Of a DNA stretch of 64,000 bases, positions 56,464-64,000 are shown piece after piece. Below the pieces are notes generated by a model. It made no database searches. It was given only the letters and a program-made list of their open reading frames with translations, and had not been told where the DNA came from. Where the stretch lies: the NCBI GenBank assembly GCA_014925825.1, contig JACGCK010000036.1, positions 62,001 to 126,000 on the forward strand, in the 5' to 3' direction. The first letter of the stretch is position 1; every line of letters starts with the position of its first letter. The stretch comes from Pholiota molesta (taxonomy: Eukaryota; Basidiomycota; Agaricomycetes; Agaricales; Strophariaceae). Position numbers and translations under genes: made by a program.

Positions 56464-59400
56464 ATGCAGCTTGCTTGGCTGCTCCTCTTGCCTCTGGCAC
56501 CGGCAGTTCTCTCCCAGGATACCAATACGAAAAACGATACCTTGCTATGGGGAGCATACAGGCCTAATCTCTATTTTGGCTTGAGGCCAAGGATACCTCA
56601 GTCGTTGATGACTGGCCTCATGTGGTTTGGGACACACAACTACGAGTCTGTTTCAAGTGAGTTCAATATTTACTACGTCAAATGTCAATTCTTCAACCTT
56701 TATGGCTTTAGAAACTCGCCACGCTTGTGATCAAGGAGACAACCTTGATAGCTATACATGGACGGAATACGATACCGGGAGGGTGGTGTACAGGTTATAA
56801 AGGACAGTGCCAACAATGTCAAAATCACGACCGAATTCTTGAAGGTCGCCGGAGGGGATCATGGAGGTAGCTGGGGTGCACGCATCAAGGGCGAACCTCT
56901 AGACAAAAGTATGCCATCAAAACATATGTATTTCCCTAATTTGCTGATTTTTCTCTCTTCAACGTAGGTAAAATTTCCCGCATATCCACTATATTTTACT
57001 TTGGATTGGAAGGGATCGGTGGATTGGGTTTAGAGACCCAGGGAATGAGAATGTTTGTTTGTAATGTCTTTAACGCGTCGGAGAGGCTGATTTTATTCTA
57101 TAGGGTATCGCTGGCGAGATCAAACTCAGTGGATCCACCCCACAGCTTGATGAATTTACTATCAGAGTAGTTGACAGTGAGTTGATTTTCTGACTTTCTG
57201 AACCTTCTTCACTCAATCTTCCATTCCAGGCGCGGAAAATAGTCATGTCGTGCAAGGGCTCCACGCCGAGGCCTTCAAAATCGGATTGGCAAGACTCATT
57301 ACGTTGGATTGCCAGTACAGCCGGGAGATATTTGGCAAGCTGGACGTACGTCTCCTTGAATCTAGTGCTGTAAAGGTGTATGAATGACATGAGATCATAG
57401 AATACCTCCTGAGGTCAATTATTGACCGCGCACGTCCGCTCATAGCACCCTACCAAGATCCTGCTGTCGGCGCTCCCGACCCTCATTTTTGTTGCAGCTA
57501 CCGGACGAAGTATCTATAGGCAGCAACCTTTTCGGGGTGCAGAAGTTATTTGACGGGCCGTTCCAATTCGATGTGTACTTCGATAGCGCTAGTGTCAAAC
57601 AAGAGTTGACTGGTATGTCACATATCATAAGTTGTTTTTGTTTGCTGCATATCTGATTTTTTTTCTGCAGCCGAGACTCTGGATCAGGGCATCCCAGCAC
57701 TTGTTGAGGCATATGGCCAACGTTTCCGCGACATCTTCCCGTACCCCTCCGATTATCCTACAGACAAGAAAGAATCTCTTGAAGCGTTCTCAAAAGCAGT
57801 CACTTCCAATCTCGTGGGCGGTGTTGGATACTTTTATGGGACTTCTATTGTCAACCGCAAGTTCTCGTATGAGTGGGATGAAGATGAGGATGCTAGTAGC
57901 GACGCGGACGAAGGCGAAAAAGGTGCTAAATTGACAGAACCAAAGGCGCTGTTGACTGCTACGCCTAGTCGAAGCTTCTTCCTCGCGGGTTTTACTGGTG
58001 AGCGAAATATGGCTATAGTGACGGTGTTGTTATTGACGCTGAGACAACCCAGGGATGAAGGTTTCCATCTTCTACACATTGGAGCATGGGACAATGATTT
58101 CAGGTAGAGTCATTATTATCGTCACAGCGTGGTTTTAGCCTCATCATCTTTTAGTCTTGAAATTCTCAAGGATTGGATTGGTCTCATTGACGATGATGGT
58201 TGGGTAGCGAGAGAACAGATATTGGTGAAGAAGCTCGCAGCAAGGTACATAGATTCTTTATATGTTTGTACCATGCTTACACCTTTACAAGGTCCCACCA
58301 GAGTTCCAAACCCAAGTACCTAATTATGCCAACCCTCCAACACTCACGATGGCAGTTACGGCTTTCATTGATCGCGTCAAGGCCGCATCCGCCGCTCATG
58401 GACCATCTGACGTCGAGCTTGGAATGGACCTAGGCATGGGTGGCGCCGGAGCTCAAGTTCCAATGGGCAACCCCATTTCGGAAAAGGTATCATTGGGTGC
58501 TGGAGCCGGTATATTGAGAGCCCTGAACTAGCTATGAGCTACCTCAAAGAAATCTATCAACCGTTGAAGAGGCATTATGATTGGTTCAGGCGCACTCAAC
58601 GCGGACAGATCAAGCAATATTCAAGAAAGGCCCGTTCAAGAACGGAAGGATATCGCTGGCGCGGACGATCTCAACACATGTCTTGACGAGTGGAATGGAT
58701 GACTACCCTAGAGGGCCTCCACATGCTGGCGAGCTGCATTTAGATCTCATATCTTGGGTCGCATTCTTCTCGAGAACTATGCGCGATATTGCTGCATTTG
58801 TTGGGGAGAGGATGACGAAGCGACGTTCATCAAGATCGAGCAGGATATCTTGAATAAATCGAAGGTATGTTATGCTAACTTGTTCAGGGTCGTTTTCTAC
58901 ATAACGAGGTTATAGATTTACACTGGAACGAGAAGGAAAAGATGTATTGCGACCTCAACGTAGACGACGAAGGTAAGTCATGTCTTTACTTTTCATGACT
59001 GTCATCTCACTGAACAACGAAGATGAATCATACCACGTCTGCCACAAGGGATATCTTTCACTTTTCCATTCCTTCTAGAACTTCTTCCACCAGATTCACC
59101 GCATTTGGGACACATCCTCGATCTGTTATACGACCCTGCGCATTATGGTCACCGTATGGTATCCGTAGCTTATCCGCGTCGCATCCTGAGTTTGGGAAAG
59201 GTGAAAACTATTGGAAGGGGCCAATATGGATTCAGATGAACTACCTCGCTCTTAAAGCTCTTCACAAGGTCACAATTGTAACCAAATCAAAACGTACAAA
59301 CGATGCTCATGGACATTTGCAGACCTACGCGGCCAAACCAGGACCATACCAAGCCAAGGCTCAACAAATATACAAAGAACTCCGCAGAAATGTCGTTGAC

Positions 59401-59693
59401 AATGTGGCAAAGGTGAGATCGTGTTAAGCATGGAGTTGCGGAACGTGCTTCTAATAATGCTATTAGGAATATGAACGTACTGGATATGTATGGGAGCAGT
59501 ATGACCCAACTACAGGCGAGGGCAAACGAAGGTCCGTATCCCTCCTACGTCATTTTAATTTGCCCTCTCACCTTGTTTGCAGTCATCCATTTACTGGATG
59601 GACATCATTGACAGCATTAAGTGAGTCACTTCTTTGTTTTCTACAGCTCTGTATAATTTATCGATATCTTCAGTTCTCGCTGAAAAGTACTGA
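56464..59693 (+). CDS. CWH41: Mannosyl-oligosaccharide glucosidase (ER glucosidase I, GH63), several apparent frameshifts
   Basis: Removes the outermost glucose from N-glycans in the ER. A signal peptide (MQLAWLLLLPLAPAVLSQ) is followed by LLWGAYRPNLYFGLRPRIPQ, SLMTGLMWFGTHNY and GGVQVIKDSANNVKITTEFL. Then LIGPYQ-like LIAPYQDPAVGAPDP, FFYG-like GVGYFYGTSI and LLHIGAWDND. The catalytic (alpha/alpha)6 part has ARSRTEGYRWRGR, SGMDDYPRGPPHAGELHLDL, YWKGPIWIQMNYLALKALH and HPFTGWTSLTALILAEKY. About a dozen introns. Six frame breaks remain (near 56775, 58224, 58676, 58809, 59066, 59200), each fixed by one added base. Residues on both sides of each break match the family, so these look like consensus errors, not decay. 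Confidence 0.88.
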
Positions 59694-59964
59694 GCAATGC
59701 CACTGTATTTATTAGATCATATAAGTAAGACTTTGGAGAGCGTCTCGTCTGAAGAATTTCCTTTTCCAAGGTAGGCAGATGAGTACAAGGATATGACGTC
59801 ATCGTAGGCCATATTTTTAGCGCGCGTCTCCTGCAATAACTTGGCATCCGTCAGTGATATTAAATGACGCCTCGACTCCAAAATCTGCTTGCCATATAAC
59901 AAGTGCTACAATTGCTGCTAATGGCATACAGAAGTAAAAGCACTCCATCCCCTTCCTACTCGCT

Positions 59965-61435
59965 ATGCCTCTCTTTGGTAGACGTACCCACTCCCCGAAC
60001 GGCAATGGCAAACTTCTGAACAGTGGAGGAACGAAAAAGGCGATGGGGCCGTTGGCCCTCCTTTTCGTGCAGGCGCTTGGCTAAGATTGCATGGATTTGA
60101 TATCCTAACGATGGCGGTTATGGGCGCGATTGGCTTAGGTGTCTACTTTGCAAGTATGATTGGTCTTACCATTTTCATGGGCAAATATCTCATCTCGAAC
60201 TCCAGAACCTGCGCCAACACGCTCGTTCCCTGTCTACTTCCAAGATGGCAAGTTGTATACCCTCAGTTCGCTTATCCACTTCGGAAGGAAATCCTACCTA
60301 TCTGGCTTGCAGCGCTCATCGCATTCATTGTCCCATTCTTCTTTTTCACCTTGTTTCAAATTCGCAGACGGAGTCTCGATGATTGGCTCACAACGAATCT
60401 CGGTTACTTCGAAGTGGGATTTTTCAAACGCTTCAGAGATATCATTGATGCTCATGCACTAAGTATACAGGTTTAGTTACGGCTGCTGTTTTCCAGGTCT
60501 TCATCAAGTGGCTAATTGGGGGACTGCGTCCACATTTCTATTCGGTTTGCCAGCCAAATATCACTGCAGGATCTGCGCCATCTGGTGTTGGGTTCTCCAA
60601 TCTGATGTATGATCGTTCGGTATGCACTGGAGACCCCAAGCAAATAAATGATTCGCTCGAATCCATGCCATCGGGGCACTCGACGGCTGCCTGGGCCGGA
60701 CTGTTCTACCTTGCTCTATATTTTAATGCGCAGCTGAAAGTCATGAGCGCACATAACCCTGCATACTGGAAGATGGTCCTATTCTTTGCGCCTATGCTCG
60801 GGGCATGCCTGATCTCGGGTGCTTTGACTATCGACGAATGTAAGTGAAATTCCAGTATTTTGAATGCTAATTAATATTTACGACAACATACCAGTCCACA
60901 ACTGGTACGATGTATTGGCGGGAGCCATTATCGGATCTGCACGGCCCTCGTCGCCTTCCGTCAGACCTTCGCATCCGTGTTCGATTTCCGCTTCAACCAC
61001 TTACTTCTTCCTCGAGCCACGTCTGTTTTCCACCGTCAACCTTTCCTACCTGTTTCCGGTCGGGGACCATTCTTCACCTATCAATCGACGCCGGAGATCA
61101 TTTCTATGACCTTCCGTTCACTCGTGAAGGCGGTTGGGGATATGGAGACGGTGAACAGATAGTAGGCGCACCTGGTGATGCTACTGTCCTCAACATGGGC
61201 ATGGGAGGCTTCACCAATATTGCTGGTAGCAATACGACAGCGATGCCAGGAACGCTGGTCAAGGCATTGCAGGCCAGAACGGAAACATGAACGGTAAATA
61301 CCCGACGGTAATACTGCTGCGAATATCGATGGAAATGATCATAATGCGGGTGGTAATAATATCGGCGGAAATGGTCATACCCACTCGACAAATAATAATA
61401 CTGCGGACAATCTGACTGCACACAATATGGTATAA
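59965..61435 (+). CDS. PAP2 lipid phosphate phosphatase (DPP1/LPP-like), several apparent frameshifts
   Basis: Removes phosphate from diacylglycerol pyrophosphate or phosphatidate at membranes. It starts MPLFGRRTHSPN, then, after one restored base, RLHGFDILTMAVMGAIGLGV. Helices include EILPIWLAALIAFIVPFFFF. The active site has KWLIGGLRPHF, SMPSGHSTAAWAGLFY and LTIDEFHNWYDVLAGA. The third motif keeps His and Asp but has Thr-Ile where many family members have Ser-Arg. The tail is Asn/Gly-rich (GGNNIGGNGHTHST) and ends at 61435. About six single-base losses disturb the frame (near 59995, 60249, 60938, 61114, 61272, 61303). The local introns are short and normal. Confidence 0.84.
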
Positions 61436-64000
61436 CCTCTTTTTTTTTACGCTGTGATATTTTGCTGGTTAGGATTCTACCTTGGTATCTTTTGTAATAT
61501 TATATTATCGTGTTGCTTTTCCCCTAGTTACCTGTATAACCCAGACGTAACACAGATTAAGCGCCATTCCCTCACAGAGCCATTGAAATACGTCCTAATA
61601 GGTGCTTACAATAAGTGTGCCACAAAGCGCTTGCTGCCTTTCTGTTTCATGCACGTTTGCTTATTTTGTGTCTGAATAATCAATAAACTATGCTCTTATT
61701 GAGCTGATAAGGTGGAATGAAAGAGATCAGCAGGTTCAGAATGCATTCCCGAAGAAGATGTGATTGAATTGAACAATACTCAAATATCGAAGAGTATTCA
61801 ATTGGAAGCGCTCACCATCACGCACCCTGGCGATCGTTATCGATTCGATTGAGGTCGTTACAGTAGTTTCGCTGACGGGAATAAATGTGCATGTAGTGAT
61901 GCAACAGTTCGTTATTTGATCATGTCATGAGCTTGAGTTACAATGTACCAGACATGTGGGTGAACCCAAGTAGAACAATAGCACTGGATTGTGCGACTGC
62001 TATCAAAGTACACCTCCGGAACCATGAGTAGAGTAAGATTATCTGACTTCAAGACATAACATATACAAAAGGAGACACGATACGGACTCACATACATTCT
62101 TCTGCATGTAGGCGCTTGTGCACATGCAGCCACTAAGGGATCGCCGTGCCACAAATGATGATCTAAAAATAGGCACGCTGGCAGGCGTAATCTATCCAGA
62201 ATCTATCCATTGATATTCAAGTACCTTTAACGCAATACAGAGCGTCTTGTGATTGAAAATTTCTGGCATCCTCCAGATGTATTTTCTGGGGTGCCTTTAA
62301 CTTAGTGAATAATCTCACAACTCCACATACACGTTTCACGCCATGAGAATTCAAGAGAAACAGTAGTAGATTATAATATAGCCCTGAGGTCATACAGGTC
62401 ATCTGCACAGTTGCACAGTTGGAAGTGCGTCAGTAATGAGTTCATACTATGCCAATTGTCCTGAATGAAATTTTCTAGCTTGACCAGCCGCTGAATTCTA
62501 GGGAACGAATTTGAGAGTCATCTGCCATGTACGAATAATGAATTGGTTGTAGTAGTAATTACATGCGCCTCATTATATGGCCAAATTATTTACTTCAGCC
62601 TAAATTGTGCCCAATAGTAAAGGCGACGGTGAATCAGTGGTATCAGCCATTTCGCAGACGCATAGCGGGCTATGAAGTCGGTCAAAAACTGTCTGACGTT
62701 CAGAAAGTAAAATGATCTGGCCGAAGCTTGGATGTCGGCCTGAACGCAGTCACTCATTTAGAAATTGCAAAGAGATGATTTACATATGTAGAGCACTTAA
62801 TTCCTCTTTCATTCGAATGAAGACTATATGAAAAGGCAGTACAAAGCTATGCTACAGATCCAGGTAAAAAGACTAAGCGAAATGAAGTAACAACTCTTGG
62901 GATGACTGCGAATTAAGGCAGAAGTACGATATTGGTGTGATATCGGCACGGACCATTAACTATGCTACAGATAACACGGAACATGATGCCCTTCGAATGT
63001 ACAACGCGCTTCCTGGATAGAGAAAGGAGGGGAAGGGATTACAATGCGCAATACCGGCTTCATAAGGAGCGAATTTAGGAAACCGTGGAGCAGAAGAGAA
63101 CAATGCAAAGTCTGAAGAAAGAAAGTCGCCGTTCAAAAATAAGCACGAGGGGAGATTGGTGAATCTTATCATACAATGATTACCGTTGATGTCCACTCTT
63201 CAGCGCATGCCCAACCTCGTCTCGAATACCTCGGGTGTGCCGATAATACAGTCGCCTCGTGGCTGCTTCTACTACGCACGCAAAGAGGTTCCATATACAC
63301 ATCTCGTCATTACCTGCGGTGTTGAAGCCGCATACTAGTTAACATCCGAGAGAACTGATCTCGGTTATCATCTTATCTTTATCTTTTGCTAATTCCGTCA
63401 GTCATTTGTGTCGTGTGTCCATATAGGTTTGACATACTACGTGGAATGGTGGGGTTCACAGATCGATATTAAGTACTCTGACAGAGGGAGCTAAGCTAAG
63501 GCGTCTAGTATTTCTATGCACGTTGCAAAGCCTTCTTTCGAGAGTTACCAGAAAGAAAACAATATGAAGCATTAAGCGCTACGCTCCCTGCGGAAATTAT
63601 CCTATAGAATGTTCTCGACAATGGGAGAGCTTCGAGCGCCCACAAGAAGACAATCGGATATCATTTCGGGTTGTACCCTGGGTCAGTCACTTCGTAGCTC
63701 TAGCAGGTCCTATCACAAGTTGACATTCCTGTCACTCTAGCGGAAGATAAGATAATCACAATTACCTCTTAAGTAGTATACGCATCCCAGGACCCAGACA
63801 GCTGACTGGCCACCCCGCACTGGTTTGAGTAATATCTCCCACAGTAAATGTGGCATTGCCCAGAACCTTTTGTCTTCTGATGAATTACCCTCCCCGCAGG
63901 CAAAAACAACTGACCGTGGGGGTCGGCCGTACAAAGATACGCATTCGTCGTCCGAGCCCTCGGAATCGGGATTCGGATTGCGGGCCTATGGCCCACACAC
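61436..64000. other. Gene-poor right end of the window
   Basis: 2.6 kb, AT-rich, with only short frames. No RNA gene, mobile element or coding sequence could be supported; the upstream or downstream part of a gene outside the window cannot be excluded near 63700-64000. Confidence 0.45.

Overview
The window looks like a piece of an Agaricomycete (mushroom-forming basidiomycete) nuclear genome. Genes are split by many short GT-AG introns, mostly about 45-65 bp. Families typical of this group are present: DUF6699 proteins, tandem P450s, Ser/Thr-rich DPBB secreted proteins and a DUF7514/ZZ protein. Both a LINE-type and a tyrosine-recombinase (DIRS/Ngaro-type) retroelement occur. No prokaryotic operon, CRISPR array or virus was seen.

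Layout. 1-1875 is the 3' part of a P-type (IIC, Na/K-type) cation ATPase, followed by an intron-containing tRNA-Ala. 3220-8336 holds two tandem paralogous P450s. 9108-12771 holds two DUF6699 genes; the second is in small exons and easy to miss. 13364-15217 is an MFS transporter, divergent from a CCDC124/Lso2-like ribosome-associated protein (15777-16873). Just after that stop codon sits a 1.73 kb LINE-derived insertion with a poly(A) tail and 13 bp target duplications that carries only an ORF1-like gene. A calcipressin gene (19673-20691) follows. Its promoter and first 62 codons are repeated as an identical 372 bp direct repeat, which abuts the poly(A)-bearing 3' end of a tyrosine-recombinase retroelement (gag, RT-RNase H, recombinase; about 21.3-25.7 kb).

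25.7-27.7 kb is gene-poor. Then come a cysteine-rich single-pass membrane protein (27672-31024), a PP2C-type phosphatase (32651-34428), a conserved hypothetical protein (37208-38342), and three related secreted-protein genes (39164-43590). Two of these keep a DPBB domain. The middle one is a segmental duplicate that lost it and carries a repetitive Ala/Thr/Asn-rich tail. A ZZ-finger/DUF7514 gene (45757-46993) converges on an ABCC transporter (46998-52849) with 4 bp between stop codons. The last genes are PDX1 (vitamin B6), ER glucosidase I (GH63) and a PAP2 lipid phosphatase. Beyond 61.4 kb no gene could be supported.

A quality point matters for any use of this window. The three + strand genes between 53.7 and 61.4 kb need about 14 single-base corrections to stay in frame with their families, nearly all looking like one missing base in a short homopolymer. 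The best explanation is local consensus error, not decay of three neighbouring housekeeping genes. Single similar events occur in the LINE ORF1 and in the cysteine-rich membrane protein. Possible links between neighbours are weak: most genes are unrelated housekeeping or accessory genes and no biosynthetic cluster is evident.
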